Assembly (NCBI GenBank): GCA_013368315.1
Contig: JAACJM010000078.1
Span: 124,001 to 188,000, forward strand
DNA length: 64,000 nucleotides
Reading direction: 5' to 3'
From: Tetrapyrgos nigripes
Lineage: Eukaryota > Basidiomycota > Agaricomycetes > Agaricales > Campanellaceae
Below, piece by piece: positions 10,580 through 21,881 of this stretch. The notes under the pieces are model-generated. The model did no database searches, had not been told where the DNA came from, and was given only the letters and a program-made list of their open reading frames with translations. Position numbers and translations under genes: made by a program. The number at the start of each line of letters is the position of its first letter. The stretch's first letter is position 1.

Positions 10580-12606
10580 TTAATCATCTCTTTCTATTTC
10601 TGATACCTCATCATCGAAATCCACTATAGTATCCAATATTATACTATGACTAACCCGACCGTTCCTCCTCCTCAGACTCGAGACCGGTCCAAGTTCCAGA
10701 TCATGATTTTCTGACCATGGCATAGTGGGAACAAAATCAATATCAATTAGCCTTTGAGAAGAGAAAAGACCTTCATCGACTGATTTATGAAGGTTGAGAA
10801 GCATACGTGATGCCATTACTGAGGAGAAGTTGAATGTGAATGTGGATAGGGGTTCGGTGGTGTAGGCCTGAGATGCATGAGGTGAAGTGAAATAGATAGG
10901 CAGAAAAAAAGGCGAATGAGCTGGAAAACAAAGTGAATCATGTGGGTACCTACCCCAGAAGCCTAGGTCACAAATGTAAGTAAACCCGCAGCCGCACGGG
11001 AAGCCCAACTTACATGGTATGTTATTATATGTGCAAGCGTCGCAAGCAGCTTAAACCTGGTATATTTCGACATCTCAGCAGATGAAGTACTAAAAAGCGT
11101 CTACAGCGTCGACACTTACGCATAGTACATGGCACCTGTTTGATGGATCACAATCGAGGAAAGGACAGATACGTCCACTCAAGAGTAGACAATAAGCAGA
11201 CAAGTTACTCACCGTCTCGAAATAACAACGCAATCAGCGGATCCGGCGCTTGCGCATTGAATCCATGATAGTGTCTCATGGACCAGGATTTCCATAATGT
11301 TAATGAAAAGATGAGGGAGTCGAAGACTGAGATGAGTATCCATGGGAGTATTCGGTCTGTGGTAGAAGGAACAAAACGACCAATCAGATTGAGCGATATA
11401 AGTACAAGTGAAAGACGCACGGAAAACACTGAGAAGATCAAGGTCGACGATGAAGATGAGGATGAGCGTTAAACATGAAGCTACCTCTGCCAAGCTGAAA
11501 CGAAGTTACTCACGTATTAACAGGTATAGTCACCACACACCCCTCAGGATGCGATTCCATCCGTGTAATACCTTGATCTAAGCCCTTCCACTGTAGATGT
11601 AGAGTACATGCATACGTATGTATACGTATGCCGAACGATAGCATAGAGGCGTAGAGATCAGCAAAATGTACGCCTATTACCTATTTGTATCACTCACCGT
11701 AGCAATCCCCGTGATTGACAAAATTGCGACAACCATAATAACCAAAATTCGACGACTCCTTTCGTAAAGTGCGTATATACGCAAGCAGAGGGTGCCTATA
11801 AGCGCCAGCATGAGTGTAAATCAGGTAAACCATGCCATAGGAGGCTTCGAAGGTTAGATAGAACTATACCTACCGTCTACAATCACAAGTTTCAAAGCGA
11901 TCCAAAGGACCCAGTAGGAATAGTATCGCATGCACCTAGATACAAACAAGTCGGTTCAGAGTCAAAGGTCAACTGGAATTTACTGACGCCTGGAAAGTAA
12001 AAAGCGGAGTGTTCAGGACCAGAGACATAACGTCGACATATCATCAAAGAACAAGCCCGTGATGCATCAAATGAAGCAAATGACGAGTTATGCACTCACA
12101 GTAGTATTCAACACCGAAAACTTCACCACTGTCAGAGGAATCGTTCCGAGCAACGCCAAATATCGGATGGTAAGGAAGCAATAAGAGGATAGGATTTTAG
12201 GTCGTGTCCAGATGTACTTGACTTCATCGTCTGAAATGTTTTCAATCAGGTGTGAAAACGTCACAGTCAACCAAGAAGCTAGGGAGAAGTTAGGCGGAAC
12301 ACACCGAAAGTGATAATATGATCCCAAAAAAGAATCGCTACAATTTTGCGTTTCTGGGTTACAAAAGCGTCCAAGTCGGAAAGCTTCCAAAGATGACGTA
12401 CTGATACCCAGGAGGTACATATACCTATGAACCATTCTGCGGACCAGCAGAGTATTAGCACCAGAACGTACTAGAAACAGGTTCCCTGTGCAGCGAGCGG
12501 GAAAGGAAGCGAGTAGGGAACGGGCATAGCAGAAATAGAATGGAGCTACTCACATCTGCCCTTCAATACCGGCAATACCAACGCCGGAATTGCTGGCTTG
12601 ATCCAT
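10580..12606 (-). CDS. Seven-transmembrane protein with DUF6533 domain, tandem copy B
   Basis: ATG at 12606 (MDQASNSGVGIAGIEGQ), stop at 10580. Spliced exons give RYMYLLAILFWDHIITF plus DDEVKYIWTRPKILSSYCF (DUF6533), CMRYYSYWVLWIALKLVIVD, TLCLRIYALYERSRRILVIM, WKGLDQGITRMESHPEGC, ILPWILISVFDSLIFSLTLW, SWSMRHYHGFNAQAPDPL, LIALLFRDG and the tail ASRMLLNLHKSVDEG...EIERDD. Donors are mostly GTGAGT or GTAAGT, and one acceptor is AAAATTGTAG. It keeps the same exon order as copy A and is also intact. Its 5' side is separated by about 430 bp from the HAP5 stop codon on the same strand. Plasma or endomembrane location is predicted from the helices; ligand and function are unknown. Confidence 0.82.
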
Positions 12607-13037
12607 AAGAATATGATAATATCTTCCTCAGGATCAGTTTGGTTTCGAGGGAAGAGGGAAGGGAATCCTCGGTAGAGGAAATGGGGAAGAAAGTCCATCT
12701 CAACTAGTGCGTCCCTTTATAAGAGCTTTCGGCGTTCGCCAAAAACCCGCTAGCCAACACCGTCCCTGCGACCCTACTTCAGAATTCAAAGTGTTCATTA
12801 TGGTTCGGTTTGAGTCCTCTTTAGTCCTTGACACCTCCGCAACGGTCGGCCTCTCCGTGACTCCGCATGCGCTGTCCATGGAAACGTATGATTGAGACCA
12901 TATGCATAATTTTCTTGTTTGTTTCAAGGTCACAACAAGTATATGCATATTGTACGTCTTGAGACCCTAGCCTAGCATACATGATCCAGTCTAAAAATAG
13001 AAGAAGAAAAACAATGCTGGCTATCCAGCGCATTCCC

Positions 13038-14291
13038 CTACTCACGAATTACGACAATCTGACCACCAGCATTCCCGCCCACATCTCTATTGGTATCCGA
13101 ACCCGAATTGTATCCTGATGTCGTAGTTGTAGCTGAGCCAGACGCAGGGGCAGGGGCAGGACCGTTGTTGTCAAGGAGGAGGTCGAGCTACGGAAGGAAC
13201 GAGGGAAAGAAGGAAAAGACAAGGCAACGAGAAGAGAGGAGATGTGAGGAGAAGCGGACACCAAGCCGAATATGGAGTGTAAGAAGGTAAGGAAGAGAGA
13301 GACCAAGACAAGGAAGTGTAAGCAATCGAAATATCAAAGAACTCAAACACAAACACAACGTACCTCATTCAGTACACTCCCATCCCCTGTAGCCGTAACA
13401 TCACCCTGCGGCGAAAATCGTGACCCTTCCAGACCCAGCTCATGCTCGCTGTCAACCTTCATAGCTATTCCAGTCGGACTAAAGCTCGACGGCGCTCCCT
13501 CGCTCTCTCCCAGTCCTGCGCTCGTAATCACGCCTAAACCATCACTCATCCCCTCTCCCATCCCCTCTCCCATCCCCTCTCCCATCCCATCCGCCCCCAA
13601 AGTCCCGGTCATCCCAACACCTCCATTCCCCTCCCCAACCCCACCTGAACCCATACTCATACTCCCGCTCCCCACCTCCCTCCTTCTCATTCCCCCAATA
13701 TCCCTCGGAACAATATCCAACAAGAAATCGAACTGGTCAGATTTCGATAGCGCCGTAGCTATGTCGGATCGAGATAGGGTACGACGTTTATTGGAGTCGG
13801 AGATGATGAAGGTGCGGGAGGTTATTTCGGAGATAAAGACTGTGTGGGGAAGAGAGGGGTGGGGAAGAGTGGAGTGTATAAGTAAGACGATGAGCGAAGA
13901 GATGCAAAACGGACGCACTTTCGCATGCTTTACACAGTAGAACCGGAGCTGTGAACGATACCATAACATACGGCCATGATTATGGATGGAGCTAGGCGCT
14001 GCAGGTCCAGACAGACTTACCATCCGCCGAAATCATCTGTATGATATGGCGCGTTAGCACTAGCCCAACTCAACACATCCACCATAACAACCAAGTGAAC
14101 CACTTCACCTTCACATCTGGATCCATTTTCATCACTTTCTTAATCCTCGCCAGCGGTAGAACCGGATGCTTATAATCCATCATCTCATTCTCCGCAGAAT
14201 CTATCTGCCGCTGCCAGAAAGAACGAAGAAAATCGTTGAGAGGTTCGCCGGATTGGACATAGGGTTTTTCGGTTTGTTTTGGGCCGGGCAT
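13038..14291 (-). CDS. HAP5: CCAAT-binding factor subunit HAP5 (NF-YC), histone-fold protein
   Basis: ATG at 14291 gives [12 protein letters not shown], then [33 protein letters not shown], and after introns [20 protein letters not shown] and [20 protein letters not shown] plus [20 protein letters not shown]. This is the NF-YC histone fold that pairs with HAP3/NF-YB, and then HAP2, to bind CCAAT promoters in the nucleus. After it comes a Gly/Met-rich linker (about 13540-13690) with a GEGM repeat, then a Thr/Gly-rich tail ending QIVVIRE (stop 13040-13038). Introns seen: GTGAAG at 14146, GTAAGT at about 14020, GTGCGT at about 13910 and GTACGT at about 13365. Possible further N-terminal exons were not seen. 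The 3' part was copied to 9133-9960. Confidence 0.92.
13548..13590 (-). repeat. 12 bp minisatellite in HAP5 encoding GEGM units
   Basis: The plus strand reads CCCATCCCCTCT repeated about three and a half times; on the coding strand this yields [14 protein letters not shown] in the linker after the histone fold. In-frame unit length allows copy-number change without frameshift. Confidence 0.85.
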
Positions 14292-15461
14292 GGGCAGAGG
14301 AGCGGCGGTTTTCTGACTTCCAGGACACTGGTCGGGTTTGGCGTAATCCCTGAGGAACTAGAGAAACGAAAAAGTCGAAAAAGAGGCCAAGTTGAAGAAT
14401 GGCGTGATGGTTGCAGTCAAAAAGGCGGTTGACGTGACCGTGTGTGCCGGATATTCCCAAAATGGCAATTCGGTTCCGGATGCATTAGCTTGGAGACCAA
14501 CCGCTCAGCAGCGATTCCAGACTAGGGATGCATAGGGGATCAGTAGTTAAAGACCCAACAGACTCGGAGAGAGAAGAGAGAAGAGGTTGGTAGTTTTTTG
14601 ACGTCGATGGAACGTTAAACCTGAAGGCCTGAAGAGCAGGCATAACTCGTTGATCTCCCTAAACACGTCTTCGGAACCTGCATGTTAACCAGGTTTGTGT
14701 CCATCCATGGATCACGTAGGACCTAAATCTGGAGATATACCTACCATATTGTGCGCATATGAGAATGCACCATCCTCAGTGCTTATACAGTATGTGTAGC
14801 TCGTCATGCTTGCTCTATGATTCTCTAGATCGCCGCCACGATAACCCATGAAAACTTCAGATATGTACGACGTCGACTCTGCCATTCTGGGAGTGACTTC
14901 CCATGGAAGGCTTTCGATGACCATGAGGACATCTATGTATACTACTCCATACACTATTGACTAATACCATGCATAGTAACTACACTTCAAGAGAGCTCAA
15001 GTACTTACCTGATTTGAAGCTGTAACTTCTGACCAATTTTAGATTGGGATTTTCTTCCGAGCATCCAATACTCGAGCCTCAATTTACGCGCAACTAACCC
15101 TTCCGCCTGACCCATAAGATGACTGCCAGTTAAAAAAAATCAGAGCCAGGGGCCTATCATAACGGCGTCGAGGTACCCTGTTCTCTACTCTGGCTTGTCT
15201 ATGACCAGCCACAGGGAGCCTGGAGAAGAAAAGATTTGTGAATATTTCGGTAAATTATCGCTTCATCACCAAGGAGCACGTAAACATCTTATTTTCTGGG
15301 GAAATTTTTCCAAGGACAACGATACTGTACTAGAAAGATTCCCCAGACTCATTCAACCAACGATTAACCACCACCGCTAACCACTGCAACCACCTAGATC
15401 CAGCCCTCTCCAATGTCACCGGCATCCAGTGACCTTTCCCTGGTCCCAGTTCTCCGATATT
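14292..15461. other. Intergenic with a block resembling the upstream region of the 15.9 kb gene
   Basis: This is the HAP5 promoter side. The part at about 14640-14955 resembles about 15965-16200 (shared phrases CCATGAAAACTTCA, GATCGCCGC and CCATCCATGGAT), that is, the 5' region of the eight-cysteine gene; no second copy of that gene follows it. No other gene seen. Confidence 0.5.
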
Positions 15462-15892
15462 TCATCCATCGCAGCTGGAAGGGGACACGCCACTGCATTG
15501 GTTCTATAAAACAGACGTCAGATCACAATCCTGATCTGGTATACACCCGACAGATAGCCACTTACATTAACGCATTGATCGACTGGGATGCAGAATGAGT
15601 TGACGATCTATTATGGTACGCATGAGGGCGCGGTGAGTAAACCAAAATTTTAGGTCCAATGAGTCGGGAGCTAATGCATTAGGCTTACCGTTGAGCAGCA
15701 AACCTGGAGAGCGACAAAGAGAAATTGTGGAGTTAATATTAGTACTGCTTCGTTTGAACAACCAATCAATCCACGTACATCACTCCCAGCACAATCATCC
15801 CTTGTGGCACAAGTAGCCGCAGCTTGACCGATAACGCTGGTTAACATTCCCAAGGTAATAGCGAAGAGGAGGTTGGTGATGTTGAGTTGCAT
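15462..15892 (-). CDS. Small secreted cysteine-rich protein, eight cysteines, about 66 residues
   Basis: ATG at 15892 begins MQLNITNLLFAITLGMLTSV, a clear signal peptide. Three short introns (donors GTACGT, GTAAGC, GTAAGT) join four exons. The mature part has segments ATCATRDDCAGSDVCCST, IVNSFCIPVDQCVN and NQCSGVSPSSCDG, then TGA at 15464-15462. The eight cysteines follow C-x5-C-x5-CC-x6-C-x6-C-x4-C-x8-C, giving up to four disulphides in about 45 residues. This is not the hydrophobin pattern. Likely an apoplastic or cell-surface peptide; the role is unknown and no activity is claimed. A TATTTAA box lies about 95 bp upstream. The model depends on eye-called splice sites, all canonical. Confidence 0.7.
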
Positions 15893-15983
15893 TTCGGAGG
15901 TTTTGTGCTGATACAAGAAGGTAGTTGTCCGATCTCAGTTCGATGAAGGGAAACTGAGGAAGAGTTATCATTCGTTGACCTCC

Positions 15984-15990
15984 TTAAATA
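15984..15990 (-). promoter_or_regulatory. TATA-like box of the eight-cysteine gene
   Basis: TATTTAA on the minus strand, about 92-98 bp before the ATG at 15892. A related upstream block occurs at 14640-14955. Confidence 0.4.
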
Positions 15991-16200
15991 CTTGAGCTTT
16001 CCCGAATCTGTCCATGAATCCATCCATGGATGTAGAGACAATATACACATATGCGAGCGAGCGACTGCTCCGTTATGCATGTGCCTGTAAGGTAATGGAC
16101 GGTGTTTTCTCTGAATCGCCGCGATAGTCCATGAAAACTTCAATTTAATACGACTCCGCCGTTTTGGGGACTGACTTTCCGTGGACGTGGATGTGATCAC

Positions 16201-16650
16201 GAGTACGTGGAATGAAGTAGAAGTACGGGATCGAACGGCTTCGGAGGGCGTTTGAACTTTTATAGGCTAATGACTCAGTATTTTAAGTAAGGCACGCATA
16301 GAAACCTGAACATTGAACGCAAGTTACACAATTGCTGATCATTCCGTGCCTAATCCTGAATTGGACTAGGACTGACCAGAGTGGACTGTGGCAATGGGTA
16401 TGCATAGAGGCTTAGCCGTCTGATGAAGCCAAGGTTCTGAGCGATTATTGAAAAAACTCAAAACTGCAAAAAGAGTTAAAGGCGAGAGAGGGCGAAAGCC
16501 TTGGTAGTCTTGCTAGCAAAGGGCCTGATGTCAAAGGGGAGGAGAACTGAAGGCGGACGGGCGGAAGAATAGGAAGTAGGCAAGAATGGCTAAATAAGTA
16601 CTTCCAAAAGTTCCTTGGATCAGAAACAAAAGAACTCATCGATTCGATGA
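16201..16650. other. Intergenic, no gene seen
   Basis: Between the secreted peptide gene and the tRNA. Background frames only. Confidence 0.5.
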
Positions 16651-16741
16651 GGGCCTGACCGGGAATTGAACCCGGGACCTCCTCGAGAAAATCCCCATGA
16701 GGGTGCCCTAACAAGGAATCATACTACTAGACCATCAGGCC
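16651..16741 (-). tRNA. tRNA-Pro (AGG) with a short anticodon-loop intron
   Basis: The minus strand folds as a full tRNA: acceptor GGCCTGA with TCAGGCC, D arm GGTCTAGTAGTATGATTC, anticodon stem CCTTG with CGAGG, T arm CCGGGTTCAATTCCCGG. The loop TTAGGG places anticodon AGG, and about 19 nt (CACCCTCATGGGGATTTTC) after the base following the anticodon is an intron at the canonical position. CCA is not encoded. Proline identity rests on the anticodon. Confidence 0.9.
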
Positions 16742-18254
16742 GACGAAGAAGTGGCATCAGTAGAAGCTCACACCCTATCGGGGAGAATTTGAGCACCTAT
16801 GCTTTCCTTTTAACATTGAGCATAGAGATATGTCTCGGGCACACACGTCGTGAAGATACAGAAGTACGAGGAGTCGCGCACTGATGTGAGCCACAGCTGG
16901 AAAAAATTTTACGCAGCCGTGGCTGTACTCCTTAACCAAATAAGGATGAGAAAATCCGACACCTGCCGCAGCCAAAAATCACATACTCGCGTAATAAACA
17001 ACTCCTCAGGAGTACTACCCGCCGCGAAAGATTTCTGGCAGGTATACTGTCCGGAATACCCCGGAGAACGGTTCAAACAGGGCCAAGTATATGGATTGCC
17101 GATCATGATTGTGCCGAGGTGCCGAATCTGTACCGACAGAAGGCGGGACACTGCCATGTTGCTGTGTCACTTCCGGCCCACGTCTTTTGCATTCTCAAGG
17201 CTCTGCCTATACGCGTCAGCTATACTTCTGGGAAATGTTATCATGCGGAAGGATTCTTTATAATTTTGGCTATGAAAGCTCTGAGACTCCAGAGACTCTT
17301 GTTTTGCTCTTGTTGATTACGTGTTCTTGGAGTATGCATGGCTCTCAAAGCTCCTCCTGTTAGTGGCGGCCCACGACACGCTCTAGACTTTTTATAGACC
17401 CCATTTGAGTGCCAGGAAAGCACGCTCGTTTCGAAGATTCATTTACTAGTAGTACTACTTTGCTCCTTCCTGTTTCAGAAGTTGAACATTGAAACGATCA
17501 TCTCTCTGGAGTTGCCGCTTGCGTACTTTAGTTCCTGCTAGATGATCGGCGACTTGAGCGGGTCATAACTGACAACTTTTAAGCTAAGCAGGTACGAATA
17601 AAGATTTTTTCTCATGCTCGGCCAGTTAAGCTCAATCAACGCGTCGACGGATGTTTTAGGTGGTCCGACGTTTTGTGGTATGGGATATGGAACGCCACGC
17701 GTCACAGGTTAGTCAATTGGTGGTCAAACTTTTCTTCATTCTGGGGTACCCAACTAAGACTAACAGGATTATAATTAGACAAACACAAAGTAGTAGTATT
17801 GAAAACATATCTTTGTCCTTGTAGTAACTCCACCAGAAAGCCACTAGTAAATCGCGACTTGCTAGTTGAATCTTCGATTCCTTTTCTTCTGCGCATCCAA
17901 TCTTCAAGCTTCGAGCTCTTGCTATAGAACCCATGAAGAGGACCTGAAATTTAGAGTCAGGGAGTATATCCTCAATCGTCGTTGCATCGGCATCGACTTA
18001 TTCTACCAATTTCAACCAACTGACTGCTTCCTTAGTTTCAAGCGGGTAGCGTACCTGCCTTCCCGCTAGAGTTCCGCCCAATAATGCCATTAGCGTCGTT
18101 TTTGTGGCAGAGCTCACTTTTGGAACTCAAGCTGCTTAGATATCCTCCGAGACTCCTGGCCCCGTGTCTCGACTCGGACTAACTACTGAATGCCTGGATC
18201 TTCGGACACTGAAGGCCTTTTTTGTTTCAAAACCAAAAAGCAGGCCATAGCAGG
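16742..18254. other. Intergenic, no gene seen
   Basis: About 1.5 kb between the tRNA and the first secreted Cys-rich gene. Several frames of 60-137 codons exist on both strands, but none shows a signal peptide, recognisable domain or convincing splice pattern. Confidence 0.5.
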
Positions 18255-18263
18255 TATAAAAAA
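18255..18263 (+). promoter_or_regulatory. TATA box of the first secreted Cys-rich paralogue
   Basis: TATAAAAAA within GCAGGTATAAA, 79 bp before the ATG at 18334. The same GCAGGTATAAA phrase stands at the same distance upstream of the paralogue on the other strand at 20527-20532. Confidence 0.65.
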
Positions 18264-18333
18264 GCTCCCTGAATTCGATGATCTTTCCCCAGCTTTCAGA
18301 CGAGCAAAGCAATCAATCATCAAAGCAATCGCA

Positions 18334-18928
18334 ATGGCCTTCACCAAATCTACTCTCACCTCTCTCTTCCTCATCGCTGCCGTTGGAAGCGTTAGCGTCA
18401 CTGCCCAGAGCACCAATTGTTTCTCTGGGGAGGGTGAGTCCTTTGTATTTGTTACAATCCTGGATCTAATTCGTCTCCTCGTCGTCGTTCCTTGTCTGCT
18501 GATGCGTATCCCTGAACTTAATCGGACATTCTCCCTTGATATATTACTACCAGCAACCAACTTCAACCGCAGTGCCCTCCCAGCCGATTTCACCCCTTGT
18601 GGAGGAAACTGTCCTCCTCCTTCCCCGTCCACCCTCCCAATCGCGCTGCCTTCTGATTTTTTCAAGGGCGCGGATAGTTGTTGCAGCACTTTTACCATTA
18701 CTTGTGAGTGTTATGGCTGTTTGATATATCGCAACTTTGATAGAAGTTTCTTATCCTTGATTACTTGTTGTAGTCGATGGAAACACCGTCCAAGGAACTT
18801 ACGCCTACAAATCTTCTAACCTCGCCGGTACTAGGATCGTGGCCTTGGACAATGATCTGTATGCACAGTTGGGAGGAAATCCAAATGATCCTAGCGGTGG
18901 TCTTTTCCCAGTTCAATTTTGCTTGTGA
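18334..18928 (+). CDS. Secreted Cys-rich protein, family member 1
   Basis: ATG at 18334 gives MAFTKSTLTSLFLIAAVGSV, a signal peptide, cleaved near VTAQ. Three exons (donors GTGAGT, GTGAGT; acceptors CCAG, TGTAG). The mature protein contains ALPADFTPCGGNCPPPSPST, LPIALPSDFFKGADSCCSTF, DGNTVQGTYAYKSSNLAG and a C-terminal LFPVQFCL; TGA at 18926. About 134 residues, six cysteines (one N-terminal, CxxxC, CC, one C-terminal). The family is not one I can name; it is not a hydrophobin by spacing. Two paralogues in the window (19858-20458 minus, 33034-33688 minus) share the exon structure. Extracellular; role unknown. Confidence 0.85.
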
Positions 18929-19218
18929 TGCTCGTTTTCGGCGACGGATCATGGTGAATAATGTACGGATGGTGTACAGATAGTTGTGGAGACTACTATA
19001 TTTAGTCTTAGTTTAAAGTGGAATAGTCTACTTGGCTGGGGAGTAGTAATGGTAGTGTTGATAGTATGGTGGTCAGGAGGTTTGGATAAATGATTTCTGC
19101 TATGAATATCCAAGATGAACGTGAGTTGTACAACTATAGCTCAGCCAGCAGAATCTGGAGTCAGAAGGTGTTGATGGGGCAGAAAAGCACGAACTGCATT
19201 TCGTGTTTCGTGCTTATG
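18929..19218. other. Short intergenic interval
   Basis: Downstream region of the secreted gene. No feature seen. Confidence 0.5.
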
Positions 19219-19290
19219 GCTTGCCGGGAATTGAACCCAGGATCTCCTTGAAAAGCTTCGACTAAAGAGCCCTAACAAGGAATTGTTAAC
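19219..19290 (-). pseudogene. tRNA relic, 3' two-thirds only
   Basis: On the minus strand, TTGTTAGGG, CAAGGAGATC and the T-arm phrase TGGGTTCAATTCCCGG match the tRNA-Pro at 16651-16741. The T stem has a mismatch and the 5' acceptor/D arm is replaced by unrelated sequence, so it cannot fold as a tRNA. It looks like a diverged, 5'-truncated copy. Confidence 0.75.
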
Positions 19291-19857
19291 CCCCCGACTC
19301 GAGAATATGCATCAGAGGGCTATCTTGTAGCATTTTGTAGGAGGTTGAGTGTGGAAGTATCGACAGTCACAGAGTTACTTCTACTTAACCGATATCGGTG
19401 TTATACTTTGCTTGTAGCGTAGTCGGCTAGTTCACGCTTGAATCTTTGAGTCACAGGTGGCTGTACCTGTACCTAACCCCTGTTTGACGTTCTCATACCA
19501 TGTACACGTAACTCGATTTCTTCAAGAGATCCACAAGACCTTATGGACACGAACCCAGTAACACATTGAGTTCTTGAAAGTTGTATTGATTGTGACGTAC
19601 ATACGAGAATCGTATTCAGGTTTCTCGCTACATCTTCAAGCGGCGTATAGTGGCTATATTCCGCCGGAGAACTACCTTGCAATTATTCACCATACCTTTG
19701 GGCGGCTCCCTGCTTGATTCATCTCTGACCAAAATGTGCTATTCTCCAATTCGAATTAATGTTGACCCAGCGACCATAAGCATTTACATAGGCATACATA
19801 TATGTACATGTATACTACTTAATCACCATAATCCATCGCAGAAGAACAAGCATCGCA
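19291..19857. other. Intergenic, no gene seen
   Basis: Between the tRNA relic and the 3' end of the second secreted paralogue. No supported feature. Confidence 0.5.
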
Positions 19858-20458
19858 TCACAAGCAATATTTAACTGGGAAAAGTTCTCCAACAGTCACA
19901 TCTCCGCCCAACTTGTCAAATAGATCTTGACCCAAAGCCAAGTTCTGAGTACCGGCGCGGCTGGAGGACTTGTACGCGTAAGTGCCTTGTGCAGTTCTTC
20001 CATCGACTACAAGTTAAATTTTGTGTGATGTAAATCAGTGGTTGAAGGTATGAAACCACGAAAGTATTCAAAAACAGTACTCACAAGTAAGAGTAAAAGT
20101 ACTGCAACAGACATCCGCACCGTTGAAGAAATTAGAAGGCAACGCGATCAACTGGGTGTGAAGAGGACAAACTCCACAAGGGGTGAAATCGGCTGGAATG
20201 GCACTGGCGTTGAAGGGGAGTGCTGGATCGGGGAGATTTTAGAATGATTTCGAGAAAATGATGAGAAAAAATGGCAGTTAGTAAAGATGAACATTGAATA
20301 CGGTTTGAGAGAGGGATGAAGAGGACAACATGTAGATACTTACCATGTCCAACGAAACCTCCACCAGTGGCACAGTTGGGGTTCTGAGCAGCGACCCCCA
20401 CGGTTCCGACTGCGGCGAGGGTGAAGAGAGAGATGAGAGTAGATTTGGTGAAGGCCAT
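19858..20458 (-). CDS. Secreted Cys-rich protein, family member 2
   Basis: ATG at 20458, MAFTKSTLISLFTLAAVGTV signal peptide ending near VAAQ. Three exons with the same phases as member 1. The mature part includes AIPADFTPCGVCPLHTQL, IALPSNFFNGADVCCSTF, DGRTAQGTYAYKSSRAGTQ and C-terminal LFPVKYCL; stop at 19860-19858. About 126 residues, six cysteines. It is convergent with member 1 (tail-to-tail, 0.9 kb apart), an arrangement expected from an inverted duplication. Extracellular, role unknown. Confidence 0.85.
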
Positions 20459-20526
20459 TGTAAGAAACGCTGATGATGACTTAGCTTGTCTGAAAGCTGA
20501 GGATAACCCTTCGAGTTCAGAGAGCC

Positions 20527-20532
20527 TTTATA
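20527..20532 (-). promoter_or_regulatory. TATA box of secreted member 2
   Basis: TATAAA inside GCAGGTATAAAGG on the minus strand, about 70 bp before the ATG at 20458. The context is identical to that of member 1, so both genes kept the same core promoter. Confidence 0.65.
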
Positions 20533-20884
20533 CCTGCTGTGGCTGCTACCTCAAAGAAGGAATAAGAACTCTGAAAATCCAGGCACTCGTTCCAAGTCGG
20601 TATCTATACGGGAGTCTCGGAGGATACCTAAGTAGCTCGACTTCCAAATGAGCACTTCAATTGAGCTCAGCCACAAGAGCGACGCTAATGGCATGGGCGG
20701 AAGCCTAGCCAGCGGGAAAGCGAGTACACTAACATAGAATTCAGTTACTTAGAGCATGTCGATGCCGGTGCGACGGTTGTTAAGGACTCAACTTTGCTCT
20801 GATTTCGGTGGCAGTCATCTCCGTCTTATGGGTCCTGCAGCTTGAGAGTTGAGGGTCGAATTTTCAGAATACGAAACATCCTGA
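20533..20884. other. Upstream region of secreted member 2
   Basis: No further gene or repeat recognised before the start of the large duplication. Confidence 0.4.
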
Positions 20885-21881
20885 CCATTTAGAATACGGA
20901 TCAAAGAGGATAAGTGACGACGGGCCATGATCAGTACAAACCACCCCGGGAACTGTAGAACAGACCGTAGCTCCACCGCCCCGCAGCTTTCTTCTATTCG
21001 AGTCCCCACCTTGAAGCTTGAAGGCCAAGCACAAAGACAAGTACTTGCTTCCGAGTATTCATATCCTCTCCGAATAGTCATGGTCTATTGGGTTTGGTCG
21101 TAGCACAGGCCGCAGTAATCTTAAGTTCCGAGACCTTCATATCATATACATCATTGAAGGATAAAAAACAAGGCGTTCATTCAACTCGCCGACTCGCCGA
21201 CCTTGAGAACATCTCACTATATTGGGGTCTACTTAGTTAAAAGTTGTTAGTCCTGACCAGTCCAAGAAGTTCGCTGATCATCTAGCGGGAGCTAAGGAAA
21301 GCAGAGGATGATCGTTTCAACATCCGAACTTTGGAAGGAACAAAGGGACTAGCGAGTGAATAATGATATCATATATTTGAGAGCTTATAGGAGCATAAAA
21401 CATGAGGTGAGCATAGGTAGACATAAAGGAATAAAAGGTAGAATAAAGGAAGAATAAGTAAGGGAGAAATTTGCGTAATATAGAGAAAGAGGAGGAATAG
21501 AACAAGTACGTATAAATCAAATAGTTAAAGCCGTCCGTGAACAAATACATACGTGAAGAACGTGATGGCCGTTAAGGCGAAACGTGAAAGAGAATGGGAA
21601 TGGCAACCTGGAAAGAAGGGCGTGAAGAAGAGAAAGTGATACAGTGACATTCTGTAGGGTGGAAAAGACGAGAAGAAAGCAAAGGATACAATATGCAACA
21701 AGCAGAGTCCAACGATTGAGCGTCCGGATGGTATAGAACAAGGCAGTCCGATGGGGTATATCATTGATGAAGAAGAATAGAAGATGAGAGGAAGCGACGG
21801 TCATTAGAGACATTAATAGAATGATGGGGATCGTTATGGGAGTTGAAGAAAGGGACAGTGGCGGGAAGAAGAGCCAGGCGC

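Noticed and set aside
13272..13940. 222-codon plus-strand frame rich in Pro/Ser.
   Set aside because: It is the complement of HAP5 coding sequence; the Pro/Ser content comes from the GEGM minisatellite.
15462..15892. Hydrophobin call for the eight-cysteine peptide.
   Set aside because: Hydrophobins have two CC pairs in the order C-CC-C-C-CC-C; here there is one CC pair and the protein is too short.
18334..18928. Hydrophobin call for the MAFTKS secreted family.
   Set aside because: Only six cysteines with a single CC; spacing differs and a long TAQGTYAYKSSN segment is present.
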